A stretch of 64,000 nt of DNA, taken from positions 7,805,501-7,869,500 of the forward strand of contig NC_135003.1 of assembly GCF_051020985.1 (NCBI RefSeq), given 5' to 3'. A program made the position numbers and the translations under genes. This document shows, piece by piece, positions 1 through 15,438 of the stretch (position 1 is the stretch's first letter; each line of letters starts with the position of its first letter). The stretch comes from Nomia melanderi (lineage: Eukaryota; Arthropoda; Insecta; Hymenoptera; Halictidae). Below the pieces are notes generated by a model. That model was not told the DNA's origin. It worked only from the letters and a program-made list of their open reading frames with translations, and made no database searches.

Positions 1-3000
1 GCGTTAGGAGTGTCGTTCTGTTCATTGTCGGTGACGTTAGCCCGCATTGCCTTCGACATCCGGTTTACGATGAAGTCAGTATTCCGCATCGCCGGAATTG
101 CGAGCCAGGCTATGGGAGCATTAACCGATTCTATTTTCGACGGGATTCCCCTGCACAATGACGAATCACGAATGCATTCGCATCCCAATGAACTCGTTGG
201 TACAAAGTGTATGATGATGCGACAGTTCTTCTCGTAAAATCGGTAAAATTAATTAACACGATCATGAAACGCTGAATTTTTTTAGAATAACAATATAGAC
301 TAGCTATCTATTTTTCACATTAATTTCCATTTTCCCCATATTCCATTTCCTCTTACATGGTTAACCGAAATATGCAGAATTTAATATTAATAAACTACGA
401 AGAGAACATGTAGATCACATTTGATGAACGTAATATTTTTCCAACATTTAAGCTTCACTAATCAAATTTTATTAAAACGGTAAAATGAGTAACCAAATTG
501 AATCAGAATCAGAATAAAAGGCACAAATCAAAGAAACAGTAACTTCGTTATTCTAAAATCAGTTCATAAATTCCGCCCCAATTATTCTTTGAAATCCTAG
601 GAAGCGTTCCACAAAATGGCAAACACACTTTTGTTCGCGCTGTTTAATTGTTTCATTTGTAATAAAGGCTTTTAATGCAGACAGAAACAGTGTCCTTAGA
701 AGCGCAGCTAGCACAAGGATTTATTCAGGACACGAGTGAACAAAGCACGCCGCGGAGCGGAAACTGAAACACCGTTCGTGGAGAGCCGAGGAACAGCACT
801 CGCTATTTTTTAATAAAGCTTAGGCTGCCCCTCGTTCCGGTAGGTCCGATCTTCACGGTAAGTTCGTTAGTTTCGACCAGCCAGAATTTCATAAAAACTC
901 GTTAAAGAAAAGGGGGCGAGATGGATGGACAGAGGAGATGTTGACTGCGGGATGAGATGAGCTACGCCAGCTCGAAGAGAGCCTCGCGAAAGAAAGTACC
1001 ACTAACTCGGCCGCAAACAAGCCGTCCTGTTATCGCCGATTACACGGGGGAATATTTACTGACATGAGCCGCGCTTGGGCGAGGCGAGGCGTTTTTACAG
1101 TGGACCGCTCATTGCTCGGAAGTCGTTCAGCCTTTATGAATTCCCCAGAAAATTGAATAAGACGGACCGCTGAATGGAAAACAAAATGGAACAATCGCCT
1201 CGATTTCGTGCATGTGTGCTCTTTTATTTTACTTTTAATTAGAATACCTAATGTATGCTTTATAATACAATGTTTCCCTTAATATTGTTTTAAAGATTCA
1301 GAAAAAATTTAACATTGAATGTAAAGTTAATATTAAATCATTCTTTTCTTTAAGCAACTCATTTGATTTTGCAGAGATGATAGAATTATGTATTTTGAGA
1401 TTCAAAGTATGAAACGTATGGTTTAATATGAATGGAAAATGGATAAGTTATAGAACTCGTTGAAATCAGAAGAAATTCGTTTTGAGGTTAGATGAAAATA
1501 TGGACTTTATTCTTTCGTTGAAATTTGATGAATATTTCATCAAAGAAAGTTATTTCTTTGATGATTAAGTATTCGAATACTCCCAGTTTTCCGTCATCAG
1601 TCTACATAACTATATACGGAAAGCGAAATGAGTTTTACTTTTAATTGTTTCCGATGTGTCTTCATGGGGACAAGTTAGCAGACAATTTTACTTCCAAAAT
1701 AGACGTTCCGTATGTATTATTCAGTCAGAACAGGGAGGAACAGTCTCAGCACACGCGAGCTTCTGTTCCAGTTCGTGTTCTCAAAATCGTGACAGTTGTA
1801 ATTAATACAAGCTTTGACCATCAACCCTCTGCCACAAGCTTACCGGGTCTATGTCTTACCCTTTCTCTCGAAGTTACACGCCGTTCTGCGTTTTGGTCTC
1901 CCTCGAGAAGGAAAATGATCCTGAGGTGACTGAATCTCTTCTAAAGAAGACACTGCAGACGTCGGTTAATGATAAATATCATCGTACTAAAATATTCCGT
2001 TAAACATCATTAAGCTCAAAATTCGTATCCACTCAATACTTATTTCAATCTAAATTAAAATATTATTCAATTAAAGGGAAAAATATTATTTTTATTAAAT
2101 ATTATCCTAGAAACTATTAAATCCTTTACCGAAAAGGGACCCTGCAATTATACAGTAAAATGTTAATAAGAGGCATCATTTTACGATAAAGTCGTATTGA
2201 ACATGTTCCACGTAAAAATGTTTATGTGCGGTTAATGTGTATTTCCATAGGAAAATTTCCATTATAATTTCGATAAAAGACTCCAGTACCAGTTTTTCCG
2301 TGGAAAATTGTTCAACTTAAGAAATGGACGTAGACCTCATTGCGCCGGATTTCACACACAATTTAGTGCACCGGACAAAGGGCTCCTACAGTGATAAAAT
2401 TCGAAAGGAACGAAAATCAATCTGTCCGTTGCGTCCAATAGACAGATGCTTTTTTGCGGGCTGGCCACTCGTGTTCGATTCGGATCCGTATATCAAGAGA
2501 AACCATTCAGTGCCAATCTGCTGTAGATAGCCGGTCTATTCGTCTAGTTTTTGTCCGAAAAATAGAACCGGCCCGGCCCGGAGTCAAGTATTACCAGTCG
2601 TGAACGAACCGTGAACACCGGCCTTTGTTACGGAATCGGCAGCGCGTCACCTGCAGATTATAGGAATTAATTGTGCGATAAGCGCGTTGCTCGTCGCATG
2701 CTACCCGGGGAACCATGAAATTTTTAAAACACCGCCGTTAGTCATTCGGGTTCTCGTTAAAATGAGGAGTCTCTATCAGGGCTTCGTCGATCGATCATTT
2801 TCTCTCGCAGGGTTTCAGCGATCGTTACTCTTCCTTTAATTAACAAGCATGAAGAGTTATTGGAAGACTGACAATTCAAAAAATTTTGAGTCGACACGAA
2901 TGGCCTTTTTAACGAACGTTAAATTGATATAGGGTTTAATTTGATTTAATGGTCTCTATTATTTCGAGAAATGTTATATTTTGCTTTTTTAAGAAATCAC

Positions 3001-6000
3001 GTAATCACCAGTAAAGTTTTAATACTTACCGCGTAATATGAAAAGAAGGAAAATCAACTAATTTGATTCTTCTTTCGCTTTTTATCGTTAATTTCTTTAT
3101 ACAGTTTTTGATCATTATTTCGACGAAACATATTTTAATAAAAATTCGACCCAAACGATTTGTACCGTGAAAGATTAACCGTAGGAATACAACTCGACAG
3201 ATATCATTGTTTCAAGCGTAGTGAATGAAACAGCGCTATCATTCCTAAAATGGTGTCATTATCGCCCGTGCTCAGACCATATTTCGAACATTATCGTGCG
3301 CATAAATCGCGTCCGGCGCCACAGAAGGATTAGTTTAGCGTGGTAGGTGGACCATTTGTTTCTTCGCATGATATTTACATACATTTTTCTTCGTACCGCG
3401 GCCACCGCCGGCAAAAAGCCGATGACAAATCGCCGGCCAGAAGAATATAGAGCACCGTGTGTGTACGCGTCGCGTTGCTTACAGCTTTCACTTTCTTTTA
3501 GGGGTGGAAAACTTAGTGGGAGCATTTATGACGACTATTTCTATCGGTGGGACGGAATAAAGGGGCCACCGCCCAGCTATTTTTACGACTGTTCACCCTA
3601 AATCCTTTTTTCGGTCTTATATACTGCTTCGCAAATTCGAGCGAACTATCCGCCCAACAGCGAGGCAAACGTCATTCTCGATTCGATGGCATAATTTCAG
3701 TTGATTCATCGCAGTTCCAGAAGATATCTTAGGGAACCGGGGGACCATAAAATCGGTCCGAAGTTCCGACGTGTTTGCGTTCCAGAAAATTTTATTGTAT
3801 CTCGCTGCTCGGTCTCTGTATCTGACTGATATAATTCCGTATTCGCTCGATTGCGCGTGGCAGCTGTTTAATGATCGACGAAAATGTTTACGATAATTAT
3901 TCGAGTGAATCATGAAGGAAGTTAATTTGTTGCAGTGAACTGTTAGGGAATGAGTTAAAGATGCCTTCTATTTTTTGAACGGTTTGCCTTTTGTATTTGG
4001 TACAAGATTTGGTACAAGATACTGCGTTGAGAACAATCGAGTAAACGAAATTATTTCGTATAATCTTTACATAAGTTTTAATATTATTTTCCATATAAAC
4101 TGTTTAAGCATCGAATGAGAGATTCTGCACAGGTCGAGGTCGTAGGAATACCTGTGAATATTCCAGATTATTCTCTTTGTTCTCTATTCTGCTGTGTTTC
4201 TGGTAATACACTCGCTTGTAGGTAGTCTCGGTGCATAAAGCCGCACATCAACCAACGTAATAAGAAAACGCTGCAACCGGATTTAATATGACGTGTACCC
4301 TGTTATTGCCACTGCTGTCTTGGCTTTCTCTCGTTTCTCCCCCTGTCCTCTGTTTTCTTCTTTTTTCCGCTGTCTGCCACCCAGTTTCTGAATCTCCTTG
4401 CACCCCCACTCGGTACGCGACCGTACTACGCGTGAAGCGTGGCACTGAATCTCGCGTGCATCCCACGCTTCCCTATTTTGTCACACGAACGCCCCGCTAT
4501 CGGGATTTCAATATCTCGCGCCGTCACTTGCCCACTGCAGACTTCGGATTTTAATAACACCGTGTTTCCGGCCATCACATCCGCTCGCCCGATTTTTATC
4601 TTTCTGGAACACGGCGTTGTGATTTGTAAACTCGTTCCAGTTCCTGGCAAGAGTAATAGCGTCCGTTTCTTTAGACGTTGAAACTTTCGCACACTCGTAG
4701 TCGAACATATTAGACGACTTTTATTCAATAGTGCAAAATTAGTGATCGTGATAATGTAAAAGAATGCTGCAAATGCGTATGTTAAATCCTTTAATTTTTA
4801 GTCACTTCCAGCTTACCGGCACATCAAGGAGTTTTATTTGAAAGTCGGCAAAGTCTCTAGCGAGCTAGCTAAAGGGAAGATCGAGGTGTGGTTGGTTCCA
4901 AGCTAGTCTAGAATATTGAGTCCAGGTGTCGGATATCAAAAACCGTGAATCTTTGAGGCTAGAGAACCGGTAAAGTATACCGGTATAAGACTGATGGAGT
5001 CTTAGACCTACGGTCTGCTTGGATTCAAAGTTTTAGAGGATAATCCTAGAGGAAATGTGAACTGTAATTTTGATTATAGCGTTTAGGCACGTAACACTGA
5101 AGCATGGGCAGTATTGATATTAGAAGAGTTTGGGTTTTTATTCAAATTAGTAAAATATTCTTGTATTATATCTTTTCATTAACGTGAACATTGAATTATC
5201 AAATGGTTTAGTGTTTCGATCAGTGACTGGTCTTTATCTAGTATGATATTGGGTGATAGGGACATAAATTAAAAGGGAAAATCGTGTATGCAACAGTCTT
5301 CCGCTCGCATTATGAAATGAAACGCACTAATGAACCTTGTCCACGAGCCTGGAAAACAATTCAGAGTGTGGTTGATCAGTTTGACGAACCCAATGTAAAT
5401 TATGACACTAAATTCACACTATGCCTCAGTTATTTCAACGGGCATCGCTGTTATTAAACCGTTGAATGGCACGATGAAAAGACCAACGCGAATTCTATAT
5501 AGTTTCACGTAGGTAGTACGTGGGAAACTGGCTTGCATTGTTGTCGAGCATTCAGTCGTTTTACACATTTTGATTACCTCCGTAAATGGAATATTTCATA
5601 TGACTATGGAGTATGTCCAGGGACCATGGCAAATACATGTCACCATTCACCGCGTCATTGGTCTGTTCATCTATTGTCGTCGTAATGTCGATTTTCGCGG
5701 TGTCGGTTATAAAATTAATCCTTTTCCAATTAAATATTGAAATGAATTCATCGGTGATCTCTGATCGTGGAAAGTATTGTTTTAATGTTTTACTTATTAA
5801 CATTATCATCTGACTATCATAATTGTCATACAATTTTTCGCGGTGTTCTATAAAGTTTCTTCGCGTGGAAAATTCACTATCTCAAACCTGTCCACGTTAA
5901 TGCCACTAAATTATCACAATGTCAATCAATCTGTAGAAAATTAAAACGAACTACTCATTATATGCCCTATTTTAATCATCAATATCAATACAAGATAGAC

Positions 6001-8300
6001 AATCAAAGCATCAAGACAAAGTATGCAATTAAGATCGCAAAGACAAATCTCTCTGCTTCATGATTAGAAATTACCTCCGCTCACACGGTAACGTTCACGC
6101 AAATTCATCGATCCATTAATAGGTTTGTCCACTGATATATATTATTCGCCCCCGGTCACTCGGTATAATTTATACTTTGACTGCCTAATTGACCGTTCAT
6201 GACTGATTATAATTGGCTGTCGGCGGCAGCGTAGCAGATTGCATTCCTGAAATGCTTTCCCTGGGGGCGATTATTAACGGCGCTTCGGCTCGCTGATATT
6301 TTATTCCGTGACTCCACATTGCCAGCCTAGTGTCATCTTAAGGGACGCTTTCCGGGCCTATTGGAGAATTGAAATTTATCGGAGCGCAGCGGTAGAATTT
6401 CCATTCCACTCGGTAAGTATTCTTCCGGTCGCAATTTTATTCGCGGTGCGGGAACGGTTACGGACGGCGGGTGTCTCGTCGCGTTGAAATAACGTTTCAG
6501 ATAAAACTTAGAGCCAATCCAACTTGGAAGAAATATACTCGGTCGACAGTGTTGCGATGTATCGGGCGCATCTTATAACCGCGAAAAGCAGACTTCCTTT
6601 TCACTCCCACCCTCTTTCGTCGCTGCCACCCTTTTCGTTCTTCGACACCGCCGGTTTCCGCTCGTTCGGCCACTCGACGATTTATGCGTCGCGCATAAAC
6701 CATTTACAACGTCCTATCTTATAAATAAATCAATGCCAGCTGTTGCGGGTCGGGTTAAACGAGGACCGATAAATATGCGATCGAACGCTGGCTATCGTTC
6801 ATCGGACGTACGCTTTCCGGGCCGTGAATTCTATTCTCGACAATCTGCCTACCCGATAATCTCTAACTCCTTTTTCGAGTCATTTGAACCTGCGCTTCGC
6901 CCGAGGAGTTTATTGAAGCTCCTCGCGAGACTTCCAGCATGTTTTCGGGAGGTTTGAACTTGTACGGGTGTCTGATGAACGTCGGAATGTTTTATTCGAA
7001 TTAGGAACTGAGAGGATTCGCGTAAACATGATAACAATTAAATTTTATTCGTACGGAAGGGAAGATGGAGGAGAAAATGTGGGTATAATTTGTGGAACGT
7101 GAAGTTAGTGATTCTGGACTTGTACTAATGTGAGTGTTTAAGATCTGAAGAGAGGAAATAGTTAGGGAATTTATGAAATTGTAGAATCTTATAGAAGCAA
7201 TGAAAGAAAGAAAGTGGACGAAGATAATAATGAGAAATTAACGAACGTTTTTGAACAATGTAATAGCTTTCGAGTAGATAGAACCAATGATTTTGGAGAG
7301 AAAAATAAAAGATTTGATAAGTATCTGTTATAAATCATTGTATAAATCGGCAACTGTAAGTAGTCTTCCATGTGCAAACTGTTAAATAACATGCTGTCAG
7401 GTTAATTTCACGTATCCCCGAAGCTTCGATAAATTGCAGTTCTCTCTCACATTTTTCCGTAGCCGTGGATACAGAAGTTCTGCTAACGAGCTGTAAAGCT
7501 ATACATGTTAACGACTCACATGCAAATGCACGATTCGGAAGCCATCGTGGCGGGGTCCGGTAACACGAGCGCAATCTCATAAGTCAATCGAAGGCACGCA
7601 AGAAAAAGAAGGAAAGGTAAAAAGAAAAAACAATGACAAATTGAACGGGAGTCGGTCCCGTGTTTTTGCTTTATCGGCCCGTGTACAACATGCAACTTAC
7701 GCGTGCAAGTCACTGGCTCGCCACGCGAGTCGCCAGATACGCTCCGAAGAGTTTAATTGAGTAATAAAATACATATATTAGGCCGTAAGCGGCAATTACG
7801 GCGACGTTTAGTGAATTTACGCAACCGTAATACCGTGCGATATTCGATAGCAGAATTTATGATTCAACATCTCAATTTTATTCCACCATATTTCGGCCCG
7901 TGATAATGTCCTGAACGTATTAGACCCGGCGTACCTATAAAATCGCTGTTCATTTGCTTTGGATAATTATTAAATCATTCGTATCGAGGTTTGTCGATTA
8001 CGAATATTTTGTTATGGACTAATCGTTTGTTTTCGTATGCTGCACAATTGACAACAGAGATCTATTGATTTTCTGTTGATTTTCAGTGGAAGGATAATTT
8101 GGTTCAACCATTAAGGGATTGAAGCTTTAAAATTAGCTTTACTTGCAATATTCATTTCCGCTGTCACAAAACTCGGATATTTTATTATGTGCGTTCTACT
8201 TATAATACATAGAATAGAATATCATTAGACAAGATATCTGAACTTTGAAATTAATCAAATTAACAGGAGATTGACATTGCAGTTCCATAAAAGTGTCTTT
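1..8300. other. No gene recognised (1-8.3 kb)
   Basis: Mixed AT-rich and moderately GC-rich unique sequence. Open frames do not exceed about 100 codons and none resembles a known family. Strong donor-like GGTAAGT sequences occur with GT at 858 (after a GC-rich 130 bp that could be a non-coding first exon) and at 6413. TTTGGTACAAGA is duplicated head to tail near 3995-4020. Confidence 0.5.
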
Positions 8301-11300
8301 TTTAAATTTTAGATTGCAGTCACATCTATAGAAAAAAATTAATTAAGTTCTATAGGTTATCAACCATAGAATTAAGTTTACACCTATATATATAGCATTC
8401 AAACAATAATTCAATTGCCCCGTGTCACAAGTGAATTATAAGTAATCCCCAAACAGGAAGGTCGTACGTAAAGCATAACGTACGTAATAATTAATATTCT
8501 TTGAGTATTCGAAGTATGACCTACATTCTACATTCACGTGCGCGCGTTTGTAAGCATTTGCAAATACGGCCTCCACAACAAATTAAAGAAAGGGAGAAAC
8601 TGTTTTGAAATAAGCTCTCAATGAATGAATTTTAAGGGTAACAAAGGACCGTCTGCGCGGTGAACGAGAGGATTTCAGTTTCTGGAGGCCTCCAGTAGAA
8701 GTTAATTTCGTATAAGCACGAGGATAGAGGCAGATAAGCGCGACGCGTTTTCCCCTGCCTTCGAATTCAATTATTCTTTTATACTTGCCGAGTGTAAAAC
8801 CGTGGGAATGGGGACGGGGATACGTAGTAAAACGAAACGTTCCCCAAACCAATTCCGCTACGACCGTTCTCGCAAATTCAGACTATCGCCGTTTACCGCG
8901 CACAGAATCTTTCCGACAAACTCGGCCGCCTGTTTGCCGAAGATTTCCGGCGTCGGAACTGCGGATAAAATTATCATGACGTCGTGAAATTCATGGCGGC
9001 GCAAATCGTCAGATGCGCGTGACGTTTAGTTTTAAAATATGTTTTCCGATCCGGACCCTCGAAAAGGATGCACTAAATCATCGCTGGAAAAACGTCCGAT
9101 TTTTTTTCCGCGTCGCCGGTCCGCCCGCCGTCCGAACGGACGCGGTCAACGGGGCCATTTTTTACGCGTCGAATTAATGCGACGAGCTCCTACGTCGTGT
9201 TCAGGGCCTAATTTGTTCGCGTACCGTTCGCGGGAAACCCTTGAATCGTCGATTATTATTGAATCATTAATCGTTCCCATTTACACGCTAAATATTCGCG
9301 GGTACCATTCATTTTGAAAATCAATTTCTTCATAAGAGTAAACAGTGCTTAAAATAGTATATATTATTAATAATAACTGTTATTTCAATAATATTAGAAT
9401 AACAATTTACGTGAGGTAAAATATGAACTATGAAAACACTTGAAAGTTAAAATTTATGGCCCCTAGAATTTTTTAATTAATTAATCCATTTCATATTGTG
9501 CAGTCTCTGCATTGTTAATGCAATATAAAGAAAAATCAACAGAGCAGGTATAACAGACGAAACAGAGATGAAAAATGCACTGCACAGTTGGTGTTTATGC
9601 AGTTCGTTCTATCCAAAGGAAATCAACGAACCCGTATATCTTATTGAAAGCAAATTTCCCGGCAATCTCTTATTTATTCGAAAAAATCCATGCTCCGGGT
9701 CGCAGAAATTAATAAGAATACCCGTTGCTAACTGTTCAAAGTATACTCGACGCTGGCACAAAAAAGCTGGTCCGTCGTATATTCCGGTTTTTAAGGCTCT
9801 AAAACGCGCGCACTTAAATCAGTAGAACGATTGGAAGTACGTCGTCCATGTGGAAGCCGATGAAATATACCGGCAAATGGAAACAAAAGGAGGGGAGCGT
9901 CGACGCTTGCGTTTCTCACTCGGCCGATACATTGTGCGCCAGGGAAACGCGCGCGATCTACAGTATATTTTCACCGGTGGTTGGCACCCACGTTGTATCA
10001 TCGCCCCGTGATGTATATAGTATACGCACGTCGGGCTAGAGGCTGATTCAAACAGAATCAACCGAAATTAAACACTCAAGAACAATGAATCACGCTAAAA
10101 ATGAGCTTTCACCTTAATAAAATTGGCAACCGTGTCACCGGCATAATATTTACATTTTAAAAAGAAAGATTCTTCCTCCTCGCAACAGAATATCGCAAAA
10201 TATTAATTCTTTAATATATCATAAATCATAAAGGAAATGATGAAAACAAATTTCTAACAATATAAAGAAACATTTCTTCAATTTCAATTTTCACAAACGA
10301 CTTCAAAACTATCTTAATCTATACAAAAATTCTCGATCTAATTACTACCATCATCAATTTCCGCCACCGTTGACGCTCTTCTGTAAATGCCACAACTTCT
10401 GATCGATTCTGCATCCCCCAACCGCAAAGCTCTCAGAATTTTTGCACGGCACTGTACAGTTAGGCTCCTCACGTCTGTGTAGATGCGCGCGCGAACAGAC
10501 ACGATAATTTAGAGCGGGAAGCGAAGGTGTCTAGATAGATGCGCCGTAGAAATCGACAGGTATGATGAATGCTCAACAGGCGCCACCATATACTGCTAGC
10601 AGAGATTATTGCGTATTCCTGTCAAATGCGCCGTCGGTGGTAACGTAGCAGAAGGCGAGGGAAGGCTCGATGGAAGCCGATGCCGCTGGAACATCTGCAT
10701 TTTCAGAGACGAGGCCGCGGTAAAAGAGAGACGCGGTGTTCTATCGTCATCCTTTCGTCCCCATCTCCCTTCCCTCCTTCACCTTTTCCCTCTTTTCTTT
10801 TCCTTGCCCGCTCGTCGTGGCGGTTTCCTCTATTTTCTCTCTCCTTCAACCCCCCTGTCTATGTATCCATCCACAGCCCGTGTCTGTGTGTGTTTTTTTT
10901 TCGTTCCCCGGCATTTTCCCCGACAGTGGATGCCTCTATCGAAATCCTTTTAGCTCCCCCGTTCGAGTGATTCCAGGTTTTAAGCCCCGGCGTTCAATCA
11001 TCCGACACTTCACGTCGGCGGATAGCATCGTCGTCGCTGGGTGGAAGACGGCGACGACAACGACAGCGCCGCAAAGACGTCGTTCCCGAGGACTCACCGA
11101 GTCAGCCGGCCTAGAGACCGCCACGCGAATTGTTAGAGCGACTTTTGATGGATTATCTGCCCGCTGTGGAGTCAGTCGATGCGAATTTATAGCGGGAACA
11201 CCGGCAACCAGCCGCGAGCCGGTGTTGTTGGCTGTAGTCGGCACGACGCGCGCTGAGGGCTGCTCTCCGCCGAGTTCTTCGTCACGAAGTTGGATCGTTA

Positions 11301-14300
11301 CGTTGATCGCGGCGCTGATAAAACTTTTCCATTTACACAATTCACTCGGGCCCGCTCGTGATCATGAAGGACCGATTGACAGGATACGACCGAGTTTCGT
11401 GGATTTCCAAGAATTTATCGTGCCGATAAGTTCGCGAGGGTGGCGAAGCCGGTGGCCACCCCGCGCGATGAATGATCGCCGTTTTTCTCGGAAGAAGTAA
11501 ATTTGCTGGGTGATTTATTCATTTCCCGGCGGTTGCTTGTTAAAGTGATGCGTCTGTGGGTCTGAACGTTAGAAATTTTGCGGTGGAGAGCTGCAGTTTC
11601 ATTTTTGCCTATGAAATCCGCTTGTTCTGCGCCTGTAAAATAAAGATTGAGATATGGAGGCAACAAAAGTCTTCCAAGGTTCTTAGACATTTGTGTCTAA
11701 AACAAGCCCTTGTAGTCTTAGATAAAGCGGTCTAGTGGATATTGAGGTATTTTGGTCACGCGTTTTGAAAATGTATATATAGGTATAATAGATAAGACAA
11801 AGGAACAACGCTGTTATTTACAGTTACGGTGCATTAATTAACCGTCCTAGATTCGACAGCGCCTAATCCCTGAGCCGTGATCGCGGATCCTCGAAGACGA
11901 CCATAATTCGTGTCTAGAAGAGCCCGAGGGGCATCGATTCAAATTACCGTTGACCGAAGGCTAAGTAATTTATCCGGCGATGACGTAACGCTCCCTTCGG
12001 TAAATCATTCGGATTGGTACATCAGCCTCGGCAGGGGCAGCCTGTACGCAATAGCCATCAGTACTAGGCGTTCCTACGCGAGACTCCGACGGGGGTTAGG
12101 CAGTGGCGGACGATGGCAAGAGCTGGCGGCAGGGGCGAGGGGTAGGGCTACAGGCACCGGAAGGAAATCATCAGTACCTGACTTGCAGAGTCGCGGAGCA
12201 ATGGACAATGAGTTATTACCTTCTGGCCTTGCGATAGTACCACATGCTAGGCGACCCATTATGTCGTCCGCATTGAAACATCTCGGCGAGGGCCCGCATT
12301 TAGGCACGAAATAACCAAGATCGTCGCGCTTTGTTTCCGCGGGGGTTGCGTGTCGCGGCGTCCCGACGGCTTCCGGCGCCGCGACGGAATCTCATTGTGA
12401 CGGTAATACCCGACTTCGTATCGGTGACCAACCCCTTCGGCCTCCCGACCCCACGGATCGCTTAATTTCAGGGCAGAAATACTCTACGCGGCACTCGATC
12501 CTCGCATTAAGTGATTTACGCTGTTACGGGTTTGGAATATCGCGGGGGCAGAGTCGATACATCTCGACCACCCTCGTCGTTTCGAGCGCACGACAATTTG
12601 TCCCTGCGCGGCTAATGTTTTCTCGTTACCGTGGGGTTTGTACGTTCGAAACGCAGAAACTGAACGATAATGAAATTTGGTTGAAGGTTCTGTCGTTTAA
12701 TTCTTCGATTTTCCCTGTGCAACGTGATTCAATCGAAATTTGTTATTGCTAGAGGATGCAGTACTTTTATATTTATCGATAAATTGCAGTTATAAAATGT
12801 ACTGTGGTGAGTTTGACAGAAATAATTTTGAACATAACATGTTATCGTTAAATTGGTTTAATAATTGGTGAAATAACGGATTCTATGCATTATTCAGGTT
12901 TTATCGTGCGAATCTCAAACCTGCAAACATGTAGTAAATATTTAACTATTAGAGAATCAATTTCAGCTTTAACTCAGCGTTTCGAGTATACCTTACGTAA
13001 AGAGATCACGTGTATAGGGATCGCTGCAGGGTACTTAATTTCTGTGAAATATCAGACGATCGGTTTACCTGCGGTGCCGTGTTGCTCCGTATTTACGAGA
13101 ATCGTTTTCCATAAACACGTTTCAATTTCGCATAATAAGAGGTAAAGATTTCGCCGACCGCGGTGCATTATTGGCCCCTGGGATCAGCAGATCCGATGGG
13201 ATATGGGCATACGTCTGCGCCGGATCGAATGTCCCGATCGCTGGGTTCGCTGACATTTATACTTTCGCCTTCCGCCCCCTCTGCCAACCCCTATAAAGTG
13301 TTCTAAACAGTTCTGTAGCTCTAAATCTTTACGATTCGCCGCCGTTTGGTGCGGTCGTGAAGTTTATTCAGTTTTATGTAAATAAGAGGGAAAATGAACG
13401 TCGTAGTGAAGTTTGATTTTTCATTGAGATCAATTTACTTTGATTTTTACATGGAATTTCTTGGGAATGCCAAAAAAGGAACGTTTCAATGGACCGGTAC
13501 GGCTTGAAAAAAAACATTCATTTATTATCCTGACAAATATATAGAAACATATATTTGTCGGGAGAAAGAAATCATCTCGTCCAAGATCGCTTCGGACTGT
13601 CAACAAAAATGTTACACGTTGCAACATCGAAAAAGATTATACGAGATGTATCTCGGAAATTTTGTCTCGTCTTTTCTCCACCTCAAATTTTGAATCTACT
13701 TTACCTCGTGTTTCTCTTTTCGTTTATATTAAGCCTGGCTTACCACGTGAACTTATTTCCAAGGTTGATCGCGTGAAAACGAAAAATTTAGATTTCATCA
13801 CCAGACGATTTTAATTATATCGATTAAAACTTTTCTTGCTGGAAAGAAACATCGAGATACTGGCTTCGAAATTAAATCATTTCATCGATGATCAGGAAAT
13901 TTACAGAAACCTTTAATCAGTTCGCCGGTCTTGAAACGTGACCGGTCGCAAAGAGGGAGAGCATTTATTTTTTCTAACCGATCAGACTAGACCTAACGGG
14001 AACTGGCAACTGGCGCAGGTAATTTCCGGCAGCCGAATGGAGTAGATTGGTTTCCTGTTACTGATATTTAAATGGGCTGGGTCGCACCGGAACAGTTTGA
14101 AAAATTTATGGCTCCTTCCAGATTGGAATCGTATAGTCCGTTATAGGAGAATATAATATTGAGTCTTAAATCCGTAATGGATTCAATGAAACGAACATAT
14201 ACTCGCATTTACGACTAATTTATGAATTAATAAATCTTATCTACTGTAGATCACGTACGTTTTAACGACAAAATCTAATAGATTCCGTGACTTGCACATA

Positions 14301-15438
14301 TTTTTATTACACTTCTTCCTTTCCTTCGAGCAGTATTCACATCCATTAAGTAAATATTATCCGAGGCAATAAATAGTAATTTATAACAGTAATAACATGT
14401 ATACACTCTGCACAGACTCCTCATTTACCATCATAAAGTCTGCTATTTCCTAATTCCGAAATTTCTTTCACTTAAAAAAGTTAATCTCCTTATTTCCTTT
14501 ACGCCTACATCAAAAGAGAAACTGCGGCAATCACTTTACGTCTTCTTTAAAACTGAAGAAATTAACGAATTTTTTCCTATCGCTATAAGCAATTACATTA
14601 TTCATAACTACTTTGCGTGATCCCTAAGAAACGGAAAACTCCACAAAACATTCAACACAGTCGGATATTCTCTTCATCACGGTGAACACTCGTTTCGTAG
14701 GAACGAAGCGTTCGCGGACGTTGAACTTGAGAAAATCCCTAGTATCAACGTGGGATGCGTAGACGTTCCGCGCGCGCAATTTAGCCGCATTACCGTTTCG
14801 CTAACAAAGCGGCCGCCTTCGCGCCGATAAACCCGAGAACAGAGGTAATCCAAATCGCGAAAGTTTTCTTCAGTCCCGTAACCCGTTCCAGAGCACACTT
14901 TTCCGCCGGTTAGAATTTCTCTCCAACGCGGCACGAAACAGGGTCCGGGCGGTCCGATTTTAGTGACTTTAATCGCCCTCATTAGCGTCGAGCGTAAGTA
15001 TATGCGTCTCGAGCCGCCACAGGCCGCGGGTTTCTGTGTACGCGTCGACTGCACGTTAATTACCGGCGCATCAGCACCGAAACGCTAATCGAATCTTCGT
15101 AGGCTCCGCATTCCGTTCCGCCACCTAGCAGAAACTGGCGCGCGCAATACCTTGATGAATTTAAGCAGTGCTTCGTCTATTGTCCCGATCCCTACGCAGC
15201 TGAAGCTGTACCTGTACGTACACCTTGCTAATTGTAGCTGCGGTCGATAGTCCTACTTTCATAGACGCATTTCGGGCTTTGAACCTTTACAAGACAAGAT
15301 TCCTGAAACATTTTTCTACTGTCGTTGACTCTAAGAAAGATTACCTGCATGTCTTTTGACTTTGACAAATCATTCAACAGTAGCTTGACAATAGTTTCAT
15401 AAACATTCTTCCACATATCTGTCATACTTGGTGGAATA
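8301..15438. other. No gene recognised (8.3-15.4 kb)
   Basis: CpG-rich blocks (about 8.9-9.25, 10.5-11.5, 11.9-12.65 and 14.68-15.15 kb) alternate with AT-rich DNA. The longest frame, 10736-11500 (254 codons, plus), starts in a pyrimidine tract and is composition-driven, as is 11910-12314. No domain or motif seen. Confidence 0.5.

Noticed and set aside
10736..11500. 254-codon plus-strand open frame
   Set aside because: Begins in a pyrimidine/low-complexity stretch and runs through CpG-rich sequence; no domain, no family resemblance, and competing long frames on the other strand. Best explained by base composition.
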